The translations under genes and the position numbers were made by a program. 16,221 nt of DNA from JAAYCI01 sp047972265 (GTDB lineage Bacteria > Bacillota > Clostridia > Oscillospirales > Ruminococcaceae), in NCBI GenBank assembly GCA_047972265.1, contig JBKEAM010000049.1, positions 1 to 16,221 of the forward strand. The letters are read 5' to 3'. The notes below the pieces were generated by a model. The model had not been told where the DNA came from. It did not search any database and saw nothing but the letters and a program-made list of their open reading frames with translations. Numbering within the stretch: the stretch's first letter is position 1; every line of letters starts with the position of its first letter. Shown piece by piece: positions 6,858 through 14,462 of the stretch.

Positions 6858-8234
6858 ATGGCAAAAGACGGCCTTTCTCTGGAAGGTTTTGGGATAGAGC
6901 AACCGTATAGCATGCAGGCAGAGCAGTCGGTGCTGGGGGCGGCTATACTAGACCCTTCCAGCATAGACAGCATTGTGCAGGTTTTGCGGCCAGAGATGTT
7001 TTTTGTGCGGCAAAACAGGGCAGTATATACTGAAATGCTGTCCTTAATTACCAACTCGGAACCGCTGGATGTGGTTATTTTGGCTGATAGACTGGCCAAC
7101 GACCCGGCGTTTCCGAACGCGGGAGATGCAAAAGCCTATTTGGCAGAGCTGGCAGCAACGGTGCCCAGCCTGTCTAACCTGCCCTATTACACAAAGATGG
7201 TGCAGGAAAAATACACCAAGCGTCTTTTAATGGAAAGTGCCAGAGAAATACTGGAGCAGGCCAATGATGACGTAGAAGCATCGGCCATGCTGGAAAGTGC
7301 CGAGCAAACCCTATACGAAATTCGGTCTGGCAAAGACACCACCGGCGTACAAAAGCTAAAAGATACCGTGCTGGAGGTAATTGCGCACCTGCAAATGCTC
7401 TCTGGCCCGGATAGAAAAAAGCATTTGGGCATTCCCAGTGGGTTTTCGTATTTGGATAGGGTGCTTACCGGGTTCTCGCGTTCCGACCTTATTATCTTGG
7501 CATCTCGCCCCGGTATGGGGAAAACCTCGTTTGCGCTTAATATTGCCGTTAATGTTGCTAAGCAAAATATACCCGTAATTGTATACAGCCTCGAAATGTC
7601 TAAAGACCAGCTGGCTTCGCGTATTTTAAGCGCCGAGGCCAATTTGGACAGCCGTCTGTTTCGTACAGGGCTTACGCGGGAAGAGGATATGGTAAAACTG
7701 GCCAGCGTTTTGGACAATGTGGGCGGTTTGCCTGTTCATTTAGACGATACTTCCAGCATTACTATAGCTGAAATGCGCAGTAAAATACGCCGTATAAACC
7801 GCGCCTATGCAGTAGATGGGCAACCGGGGCTTGGCATGGTGGTTATAGACTATTTGCAGTTGATGAGCAGTGGCCGCCGCACAGAAAACCGTGTGCAGGA
7901 AATAAGCGAAATGACCCGTAATCTTAAAATTATGGCAAAAGATTTAAACGTGCCGGTATTGGTGCTTTCGCAACTTTCTCGTAGTACAGAAAAGGGCCGT
8001 GCAGAGCATAGGCCTGTGCTAAGTGATTTGAGGGATTCGGGCTCGATAGAGCAGGATGCCGACATTGTTATGTTTTTGTACAGAGACGGTTATTACAACG
8101 ATGGCCCCGAAACGGACGCAACCGCGGCAGAATGCATTGTAGCTAAAAACCGCCACGGTGAAACCACCACCGTTGACATGATGTGGGATGGAGCTCATAC
8201 ACGATACTATGAGGCTGCACCGGACAGGGATTAA
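6858..8234 (+). CDS. dnaB: Replicative DNA helicase DnaB
   Basis: This 458-residue protein has the full two-domain architecture of the hexameric helicase that unwinds DNA ahead of the replisome. The N-terminal helical domain (about 13-155) opens with the typical PYSMQAEQSVLGAAILDP. After a linker, the RecA-like motor has Walker A SRPGMGKT (216-223), catalytic E246 in SLEM, Walker B VVIDYLQLM (328-336), SQLSR (371-375) and an arginine-finger region KNRHGET (430-436). No intein interrupts these motifs. The ribosome binding site GAGGAG (6843-6848) lies within the last codons of rplI. The TAA stop overlaps the tilS ATG by one base, pointing to translational coupling. The name follows the bacterial replicative helicase; in Bacillus the ortholog is called DnaC. 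Confidence 0.97.
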   Translation: MAKDGLSLEGFGIEQPYSMQAEQSVLGAAILDPSSIDSIVQVLRPEMFFVRQNRAVYTEMLSLITNSEPLDVVILADRLANDPAFPNAGDAKAYLAELAATVPSLSNLPYYTKMVQEKYTKRLLMESAREILEQANDDVEASAMLESAEQTLYEIRSGKDTTGVQKLKDTVLEVIAHLQMLSGPDRKKHLGIPSGFSYLDRVLTGFSRSDLIILASRPGMGKTSFALNIAVNVAKQNIPVIVYSLEMSKDQLASRILSAEANLDSRLFRTGLTREEDMVKLASVLDNVGGLPVHLDDTSSITIAEMRSKIRRINRAYAVDGQPGLGMVVIDYLQLMSSGRRTENRVQEISEMTRNLKIMAKDLNVPVLVLSQLSRSTEKGRAEHRPVLSDLRDSGSIEQDADIVMFLYRDGYYNDGPETDATAAECIVAKNRHGETTTVDMMWDGAHTRYYEAAPDRD

Positions 8235-9577
8235 TGGAAGAAAAAGTATTTGGATGTATTAAAAAATATAACCTGATACAAAAGGGAGACAATGTTATTG
8301 TTGCGCTTTCTGGCGGAGCGGATTCAATAGCATTGTTTCATTTTTTATACAGCAATGTAAAAACGCTGCAAATTAATTTACATGCGGCTCATTTTGACCA
8401 TGGTTTGCGGGGCTCGGAGTCTGACAGAGATGCCGATTTTGTGCACGCTACTTGCCAAAAATATGGAGTACAGCTGCACACCAAGCAGGGCTTTATGCGC
8501 GAAACGCCAAAGCCGATGGGTATGGGCGAAGAAGAATGGGCAAGGCACCTGCGGCTGGGCTACCTTGAAGAACTGGCCGCGGAACAGAATGCGAAGATTG
8601 CAACGGCACACACGCTAAGCGATAACGCAGAAACTGTGCTTTTTAGGGCCGTACGTGGCAGCGGTACACGCGGCATTGCGGGTATCCCCCCGGCACGGGG
8701 TGTATTTATAAGGCCAATGCTGCAGGTTACACGCAGTGAAGTAGAAGCATATTGTGGCAGATACGATTTGCAATATGTAACAGATTCTACCAATGCCAGC
8801 ATGCAGTACGCACGCAACCGCATCCGGCTTGCTGTTCTTCCGGAGCTTGAGAGGGTGCACCCCGGGGCCGAGCAGGCGTTGGCACGCCTGGGCGAAACAA
8901 TGCGGGGCGTGGATGAATATTTGACTGCACAGGCTACTATGCTTTTAAATACAGCAAAGCGCAGGCTGGGGCACGATGCAGCAATGCTGTTGCAGGCGCC
9001 CGAACCGGTGAGGATGCAGGCATTTTCCCTTTTGGCAGAGGACTATGCAAGCGGAACTGTGCTGGAGAATATGCAAAAAGTTGCCAGTGGCCAATTGGGT
9101 GCGCTGCAAATTTGCGCCCATAAACGTGTACGGTTGGTACAAAAACAACTGGTTATCGAAGAAGTGAACGCCGATACGGGCGAAAGTTACAGTGTGCCTT
9201 TTAAAGAGGGCTTAATTGAACTGCCCGGCGGTATAAACTTGCTGGTAAGCGTAGAAAAAACAGATAAAAATTATTGTGACGAAGAAAAAAAAGAACAAAA
9301 GGGCTTAACCTTTAAGGCGGACTATGATAGAATAAGAGAGAATTGTGTATTTAGAGGTCGCTTATCAGGAGACAGCTACAGGCCGGCAGGCCGGGGCGTT
9401 ACCAAAACACTTAAAAAGTGGATGAGCGAAGAGGGGGTTCCGCCAGCGCAGCGCAGGCAGTGGCCTTTGCTTGCACAGGGCAGCAATGTACTGTGGGTAG
9501 CAAGGTACGGTTTTTGCGATGGTGTGCAGGTAACCCAAAATACACAAAAAATAGTACATATACAAATTTTGCAGTAA
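8234..9577 (+). CDS. tilS: tRNA(Ile)-lysidine synthase
   Basis: This 447-residue N-type ATP pyrophosphatase adds lysine to C34 of the CAU-anticodon isoleucine tRNA, so that it reads AUA rather than AUG. The PP-loop SGGADS is at 26-31, and the family signature FDHGLRGSESDRDADFV at 54-70. TAHTLSDNAETVLFRAVRGSGTRGIAGIPP follows at about 124-153, where the usual H-x-x-D-N-x-E motif is clear. The C-terminal part (about 360-440), with RLSGDSYRPAGRGVTKTLKKW, matches the TilS C-terminal substrate-binding domain. The role is consistent with the frequent ATA codons in this window. The start overlaps the dnaB stop (TAATG), with only a weak AGGGA upstream, so coupled translation is likely. hpt begins 16 bases after the stop, the usual Firmicute arrangement. 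Confidence 0.95.
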   Translation: MEEKVFGCIKKYNLIQKGDNVIVALSGGADSIALFHFLYSNVKTLQINLHAAHFDHGLRGSESDRDADFVHATCQKYGVQLHTKQGFMRETPKPMGMGEEEWARHLRLGYLEELAAEQNAKIATAHTLSDNAETVLFRAVRGSGTRGIAGIPPARGVFIRPMLQVTRSEVEAYCGRYDLQYVTDSTNASMQYARNRIRLAVLPELERVHPGAEQALARLGETMRGVDEYLTAQATMLLNTAKRRLGHDAAMLLQAPEPVRMQAFSLLAEDYASGTVLENMQKVASGQLGALQICAHKRVRLVQKQLVIEEVNADTGESYSVPFKEGLIELPGGINLLVSVEKTDKNYCDEEKKEQKGLTFKADYDRIRENCVFRGRLSGDSYRPAGRGVTKTLKKWMSEEGVPPAQRRQWPLLAQGSNVLWVARYGFCDGVQVTQNTQKIVHIQILQ

Positions 9578-9593
9578 TTTATAGGGGGACACA

Positions 9594-10151
9594 ATGGCAG
9601 CACAGAGCGGGATGCATGAAAGTGTAGAAAAGATTATGATTTCCGCAGAGGCAATTGAAAAGCGGGTGCTGGAGCTGGGCGCAGAGGTGTGCCGCGACTA
9701 TAAAGACAAAGATCTTTTAATGATTAGTGTTTTAAAAGGTTCTTTTATGTTTATGGCAGATTTGGTGCGCGCTATTGATATCCATGTAGAAGTGGATTTT
9801 ATGGCGGTTTCTTCTTACGGCAGCGGCACCAAAAGCAGCGGTGTTGTAAAGATATTAAAAGATATTGATATTGAACTGGCCGGTAAAGACCTGCTGATTG
9901 TAGAGGATATTCTTGATTCTGGTCTTACCCTTTCTTACCTTACCGAGATGCTTTCGGGCCGCAATCCGGCCAGCATACGCATTATGACCCTGCTGGATAA
10001 ACCCTCCCGCAGGCAGGTGGATGTTGTGCCTGATTACCGTGGGTTTGAAGTGCCCGATGAATTTATTGTGGGATATGGTCTGGATTATCAGGAGCATTAC
10101 CGCAACCTGCCCTATATTGGCGTTTTAAAGCCGGAAGTATATTCTGGTTGA
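9594..10151 (+). CDS. hpt: Hypoxanthine phosphoribosyltransferase
   Basis: This 185-residue type I phosphoribosyltransferase converts hypoxanthine, and usually guanine, plus PRPP to IMP or GMP for purine salvage. The pyrophosphate loop LKGS lies at 47-50 and the flexible catalytic loop SSYGSGTKSSG at 73-83. The PRPP-binding motif VEDILDSGLTL is at 103-113, and DKPSRR at 135-140 leads to the purine-contacting FIVGYGLDY (157-165). AGGGGG (9583-9588) supports ATG 9594. A later ATG at 9612 would give the more typical MHESVEKI start, but it has only a poorly spaced GCGGG, so the longer form is preferred with some doubt. The gene is the middle member of the conserved tilS-hpt-ftsH trio. It ends with TGA, showing that TGA acts as a stop in this genome. 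Confidence 0.95.
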   Translation: MAAQSGMHESVEKIMISAEAIEKRVLELGAEVCRDYKDKDLLMISVLKGSFMFMADLVRAIDIHVEVDFMAVSSYGSGTKSSGVVKILKDIDIELAGKDLLIVEDILDSGLTLSYLTEMLSGRNPASIRIMTLLDKPSRRQVDVVPDYRGFEVPDEFIVGYGLDYQEHYRNLPYIGVLKPEVYSG

Positions 10152-10208
10152 TTATACAGGCGGGGAGTATTGCCGCCGCTACTATATTCGCTCTGGGAGA
10201 TGAATTGA

Positions 10209-12290
10209 TTGACAAAAAAACCGAAGTATGGAAATATTTTGTTTTTGGCGTTGGGGGTAGTTCTGCTTATTTTTATAATCAGAAATATCATCCCCACCAG
10301 TTCCAACAGCGTTAAATATTCCGAATTAATGAAAGAGTTTAGGGAAAACAATGTTTCCTCCTTCTCTTTGGATGTGGGCAACGGCAACCTTAAGTATACG
10401 CTTAAAAACGAGGATGAAAAGGACCCGCAGCCTGTGTATCAATACAAAATGCAGTATGCTGCATTGTTTGTAGAAGAACTGCCAAAGCTGGAAAAATCCT
10501 ATAACCAAGAATATCCTGATGAGCCGATGGAATACGATTTTCTGGCTACCAGTGATGGTTCTGGTTGGATGATGTGGCTGCCCACCATTATTATGGTAGC
10601 TGGGTTGGGCTTTTTAATTTACTATATTATGGTAATGCAGGGCGATGGCGGCAAAGGCGCGCTAAACGTGGGCAAAGCCAAGGTAAAAAGCCAATCGGAC
10701 AACAAGACAAAAACCACCTTTGCCGATGTGGCGGGTGCGGATGAAGAAAAAGAAGAACTGGAAGAAATTGTACAGTTTTTAAAAACACCCCGCCGCTTTA
10801 ATGCGTTGGGCGCTCGTATTCCTCATGGTGTTTTGTTGGTGGGCCCTCCGGGTACCGGTAAAACCCTGTTGGCACGTGCCTGCGCGGGAGAAGCGGGAGT
10901 ACCCTTTTACTCCATCTCCGGCTCTGACTTTGTAGAGATGTATGTTGGCGTTGGTGCTTCGCGCGTGCGCGATTTGTTTGATAAAGCCAAAAAAACGGCT
11001 CCCTGCATTGTGTTTATAGACGAAATTGACGCGGTGGGACGCCAGCGTGGCGCCGGACTTGGCGGCGGCCATGATGAACGTGAGCAAACCCTAAACCAGC
11101 TGCTGGTAGAGATGGATGGTTTTACCGGTAACGAAGGTGTTATTGTGGTAGCGGCTACCAACCGTGCCGATATACTGGACAAAGCCCTGCTGCGTCCCGG
11201 CCGGTTTGACCGTCAGGTATATGTAGGCTACCCCGATGTAAAGGGACGCGAAGAGATTTTAAAGGTGCATACTCGCTCTAAGCCGCTTGCACCGGATGTT
11301 GATTTAAAAATTATTGCCCGTACAACGCCTGGGTTTACAGGTGCCGATTTGGAAAACCTTGTAAACGAAGCAGCTTTGTTGGCGGCACGCCGTGGACGCA
11401 AGGCCATTACAGAGGTGGATATTGAAGAAGCCAGTATTAAGGTAATGGCTGGCCCCGAAAAGCGCAGTAAGGTTGTAAGCGAAAAAGAGCGCAAGCTAAC
11501 CGCTTATCACGAAACAGGCCATGCTATTACGGCTTATTATTGCGATACCAGCGACCCCGTACACCAAATTACAATTATACCGCACGGCCCTGCGGGAGGC
11601 TTTACCATGTACCGCCCCGAAGAGGATGTGCAGTTTAGAACTAAAACACAGATGCATGAAAACATTGTGTCTATGCTGGGTGGGCGCGTGGCCGAAAAGT
11701 TGGTGCTGGATGATATTTCTACCGGCGCTTCTAACGACTTAGAACGTGCTACAGCAGTGGCCCGCTCTATGGTAACCCGCTATGGATTCTCTGACCGGTT
11801 GGGCCCTGTTGTATATGATACAGACCCCGGCGAAACATTTTTGGGCAGAGACTTTGGTAATAACCGCCATTACTCGGAAGAAGTTGCCAGCCAAATTGAC
11901 AGTGAAATCCGCGATATTATAGACGAATCTTTTGAAGCGGCTAAGAATATTCTGGAAAATCACATGGATCAACTTCACTTAATAGCGCAAACTCTGCTGG
12001 AACGCGAGAAGATTTCCGGTGATGAGTTTAGGGTTTTGATGGAGGGCGGCGAGCTGCCCCCGTTCGATCCGCCGGCCGATAAGGCTCCGCTATCGAGTAT
12101 GAATGCAAAACCCGCAAAAGAAGATGCCAAACCTGCCGATGCAATGTTTATCAATGCGGGCGGCAGCAGGGCTGATTCTGAAAAGGATAAGGCAGAGCCT
12201 AAAGCCAAAAAGGCACCTGCAAAAAAAGCGGCACCTAAAGCCGAAAAACCTTCGGATGAGCCAAAGTCCGAAACGGATACAGAAAAATAA
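10209..12290 (+). CDS. ftsH: ATP-dependent zinc metalloprotease FtsH
   Basis: This 693-residue membrane-bound AAA protease degrades misfolded membrane proteins and short-lived regulators. A first membrane helix (8-27), an extracytoplasmic domain (about 30-118) and a second helix (122-143) anchor it. The AAA module has Walker A GPPGTGKT (212-219), Walker B CIVFIDEID (266-274) and the SRH with RPGRFDRQ (329-336). The protease domain has zinc-binding HETGH (434-438) and the third ligand D510 in GASNDLERAT. The last ~80 residues are a Lys/Ala/Pro/Glu-rich, probably disordered tail. The start is TTG 10209, since GGGAGA (10195-10200) lies eight bases away and no better start exists. An ATG at 10200 ends after two codons. 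It follows hpt by 57 bp with no terminator that ends in a T run. Confidence 0.95.
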   Translation: MTKKPKYGNILFLALGVVLLIFIIRNIIPTSSNSVKYSELMKEFRENNVSSFSLDVGNGNLKYTLKNEDEKDPQPVYQYKMQYAALFVEELPKLEKSYNQEYPDEPMEYDFLATSDGSGWMMWLPTIIMVAGLGFLIYYIMVMQGDGGKGALNVGKAKVKSQSDNKTKTTFADVAGADEEKEELEEIVQFLKTPRRFNALGARIPHGVLLVGPPGTGKTLLARACAGEAGVPFYSISGSDFVEMYVGVGASRVRDLFDKAKKTAPCIVFIDEIDAVGRQRGAGLGGGHDEREQTLNQLLVEMDGFTGNEGVIVVAATNRADILDKALLRPGRFDRQVYVGYPDVKGREEILKVHTRSKPLAPDVDLKIIARTTPGFTGADLENLVNEAALLAARRGRKAITEVDIEEASIKVMAGPEKRSKVVSEKERKLTAYHETGHAITAYYCDTSDPVHQITIIPHGPAGGFTMYRPEEDVQFRTKTQMHENIVSMLGGRVAEKLVLDDISTGASNDLERATAVARSMVTRYGFSDRLGPVVYDTDPGETFLGRDFGNNRHYSEEVASQIDSEIRDIIDESFEAAKNILENHMDQLHLIAQTLLEREKISGDEFRVLMEGGELPPFDPPADKAPLSSMNAKPAKEDAKPADAMFINAGGSRADSEKDKAEPKAKKAPAKKAAPKAEKPSDEPKSETDTEK

Positions 12291-12336
12291 AGCATTATGG
12301 CGCGCGGGCGTAAACGTGTGCAACCATGCAAAAAAG

Positions 12337-12362
12337 TCTCCGCGGGCATATGCCTGCGGAGA
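12337..12362. terminator. Strong hairpin in the ftsH-topoisomerase gap, role uncertain
   Basis: TCTCCGCGGGC (12337-12347) pairs with GCCTGCGGAGA (12352-12362) with a single G-T wobble and a 4-base loop. On the plus strand it is followed by TTGTCGG rather than a T run. On the minus strand the same hairpin is followed by a CTTTTTTG tract (complement of 12330-12336), which is terminator-like although no minus-strand gene is present nearby. It may attenuate or protect the end of the ftsH message. Confidence 0.45.
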
Positions 12363-12406
12363 TTGTCGGTATAAATGTAAAAATAGAACATACAGATGAG
12401 TAAAAT

Positions 12407-12413
12407 GGGAGGA
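12407..12413 (+). promoter_or_regulatory. Ribosome binding site that sets the topoisomerase B start
   Basis: GGGAGGA lies seven bases before GTG 12420. In-frame ATGs at 12396 and 12405 have no such site upstream and would place it inside the coding region, so the GTG is preferred. Confidence 0.7.
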
Positions 12414-12419
12414 CGGCGC

Positions 12420-14402
12420 GTGGCGAAAAAAAGCGCACAATATGACAACGAAAGCATTACAAGCCTAAAAGGTGCAGACCGTGTGCGAAAAAGGCCGGGG
12501 GTTATTTTTGGCTCCGACGGTTTGGAAGGGTGCGAGCACTCTATTTTTGAAATTTTGTCAAATTCCATTGATGAAGCGCGTGGTGGGTTTGGCGAACGTA
12601 TTTTGGTAACCAAATTTAAGGACGGAAGCTTTCAGGTAGAGGATTTTGGACGAGGCATTCCTGTGGATTTTAACCGGGGAGAAAACCGATATAACTGGGA
12701 GTTACTGTTTACAGAGTTGTACGCAGGCGGCAAATACAATGCCGAGGATGAAGGGTATGAGTACTCTTTAGGGCTTAACGGCCTAGGCCTTACCGCTACA
12801 CAATATGCCAGCGAATGGATGACGGCGGATGTGTACAGGGACGGTAAGCATTACCATATAGAATTTAAAAAAGGCGAAAATGATGGCGGTCTAAAAGATG
12901 AAGATATTTCTTCTAAAAAGACAGGTACTGTTATCCGGTGGAGACCGGATTTGGACGTATTTACCGATATAAATGTGCCAAGCTCCTGGTTTGAGGATGT
13001 AATGAAACGGCAAGCTGTGGTAAATGCAGGTGTGCATTTTGTGTTTACAGACGAAACCGCCGAAGGCGGAACAAGCAAAGCCGAGTTTTTTTATGAAAAC
13101 GGGATTGAGGATTTTGTAAAAGAGGTAGTGGGAGAGGAAGCTTTTACCCCGGTAATGTCTTTTGCAGGCTCTGCCGAGGGACGCGATAGGGAAGACCGCT
13201 TGCCTTATAAAGTAAAAATGAATGTTTCTTTTTGCTTTTCTAACCGTGTACAAATGCTTGAGTATTACCATAACTCCAGCTTTTTGGAGCATGGCGGCAG
13301 CCCCGAAAGAGCTGTAAAAACGGCATTTACCAACCAAATTGATGCCTTTTTACGTCAAAAAGGGATGTATAAAAAAGACGAAAGCCGAATAAGCTTTACC
13401 GATGTGCAAGATTGTTTGGTGTTTATTTCCTCCTCGTTTTCTACGGTAACAAGCTACGAAAACCAGACCAAAAAGGCCATTACCAACCGCTTTATTGCAC
13501 AGGCAATGACGGATTTTTTGAAAGAAAAGATTTCGATTTATTTTATCGAAAAGCCCGAAGAAGCCCAAAAAATCGCCCAGCAAATTTTGGTAAATAAGCA
13601 AAGCCGTGAGCATGCCGAAAAAACCCGGCAAAGCCTTAAAAAAACAATATCTGCCCAAATAGATATTGCAAACCGCGTGCAAAAATTTGTAGATTGCCGC
13701 TCTAAAGACCCAGGCAAGCGCGAAGTTTACATCGTGGAAGGTGACTCGGCTTTGGGGGCGGTAAAAACCAGCCGCGATTCGGAGTTTCAGGCCATTATGC
13801 CGGTGCGCGGTAAAATTTTAAACTGCTTAAAAGCCGATTACAGCAAGATTTTTAAATCAGAAATTATCACAGACCTTATCAAGGTTTTAGGCTGTGGTGT
13901 AGAGATGGAGGGTAAGGGAAGAAAAGACCTTGCAACCTTTGATTTAAACGCCCTGCGTTGGCACAAAATTGTAATTTGTACCGATGCCGACGTGGACGGC
14001 TTTCAGATTCGGACCTTGATACTTACCATGCTTTACAGGCTGGTTCCTACTCTTATCCGCGAAGGGTATGTATACATTGCAGAGAGCCCGCTGTACGAGA
14101 TACAAACCAAAAGTAAAACTTATTTTGCTTATAACGAAAGTGAAAAAGCAGATATTATGAAGCGCATTGAGGGAGAAAAGTTTACCATCCAGCGCAGCAA
14201 AGGCCTGGGCGAAAACGACCCCGAAATGATGTGGCTAACCACAATGAACCCGGAAAGCCGCCGCCTTATAAAGATAACGCCGGAGGATACCGAACGTACT
14301 GCAGAAGTGTTTGACCTTTTGCTGGGAGATAACCTTGCGGGCCGTAAAGAGCATATTGCCAACCATGGGTATGAGTATTTGGACGAGTTGGATGTAAGCT
14401 GA
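12420..14402 (+). CDS. Divergent type IIA DNA topoisomerase, GyrB/ParE-like ATPase subunit
   Basis: This 660-residue protein has the GyrB/ParE domain order: GHKL ATPase, transducer and TOPRIM. ATPase marks are catalytic E44 in IFEILSNSIDEA, N48, and DFGRGIP (75-81). The ATP lid reads SLGLNGLG (116-123) where gyrases have GLHGVG. The transducer QTK loop is at 349-351. TOPRIM has EGDSA (440-444), RGKILN (463-468), DADVDG (522-527) and QRSKGLGENDPE (591-602), so the metal-binding acids are kept. Several nearby residues differ from GyrB and ParE, such as EGDSALGAVK for EGDSAGGSAK and DADVDGFQIRT for DADVDGAHIRT. It should supply ATP-driven strand passage for the A-like subunit 60 bp downstream. 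I infer that normal gyrase genes lie elsewhere, so no symbol is given. The start is GTG 12420 on ribosome-binding-site evidence. Confidence 0.88.
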   Translation: MAKKSAQYDNESITSLKGADRVRKRPGVIFGSDGLEGCEHSIFEILSNSIDEARGGFGERILVTKFKDGSFQVEDFGRGIPVDFNRGENRYNWELLFTELYAGGKYNAEDEGYEYSLGLNGLGLTATQYASEWMTADVYRDGKHYHIEFKKGENDGGLKDEDISSKKTGTVIRWRPDLDVFTDINVPSSWFEDVMKRQAVVNAGVHFVFTDETAEGGTSKAEFFYENGIEDFVKEVVGEEAFTPVMSFAGSAEGRDREDRLPYKVKMNVSFCFSNRVQMLEYYHNSSFLEHGGSPERAVKTAFTNQIDAFLRQKGMYKKDESRISFTDVQDCLVFISSSFSTVTSYENQTKKAITNRFIAQAMTDFLKEKISIYFIEKPEEAQKIAQQILVNKQSREHAEKTRQSLKKTISAQIDIANRVQKFVDCRSKDPGKREVYIVEGDSALGAVKTSRDSEFQAIMPVRGKILNCLKADYSKIFKSEIITDLIKVLGCGVEMEGKGRKDLATFDLNALRWHKIVICTDADVDGFQIRTLILTMLYRLVPTLIREGYVYIAESPLYEIQTKSKTYFAYNESEKADIMKRIEGEKFTIQRSKGLGENDPEMMWLTTMNPESRRLIKITPEDTERTAEVFDLLLGDNLAGRKEHIANHGYEYLDELDVS

Positions 14403-14462
14403 TTGTTTGTTGTACTGTAAAAACAGAAGCAATGCAGCTTATAAAGAGAGAGGGGACATTTT

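Noticed and set aside
10158..10180. GGCGG/CCGCC hairpin between hpt and ftsH as a terminator
   Set aside because: The stem is only five base pairs and no T run follows, so it is too weak to call.
10200..10208. ATG-AAT-TGA mini frame just before ftsH
   Set aside because: The ribosome binding site abuts this ATG with no spacing, so it is best read as part of the leader for the TTG start at 10209.
11508..11522. HETGH in place of the more common HEAGH in FtsH
   Set aside because: The metal-binding His, Glu and His are kept and the middle residue varies in the HEXXH family, so no functional change is implied.
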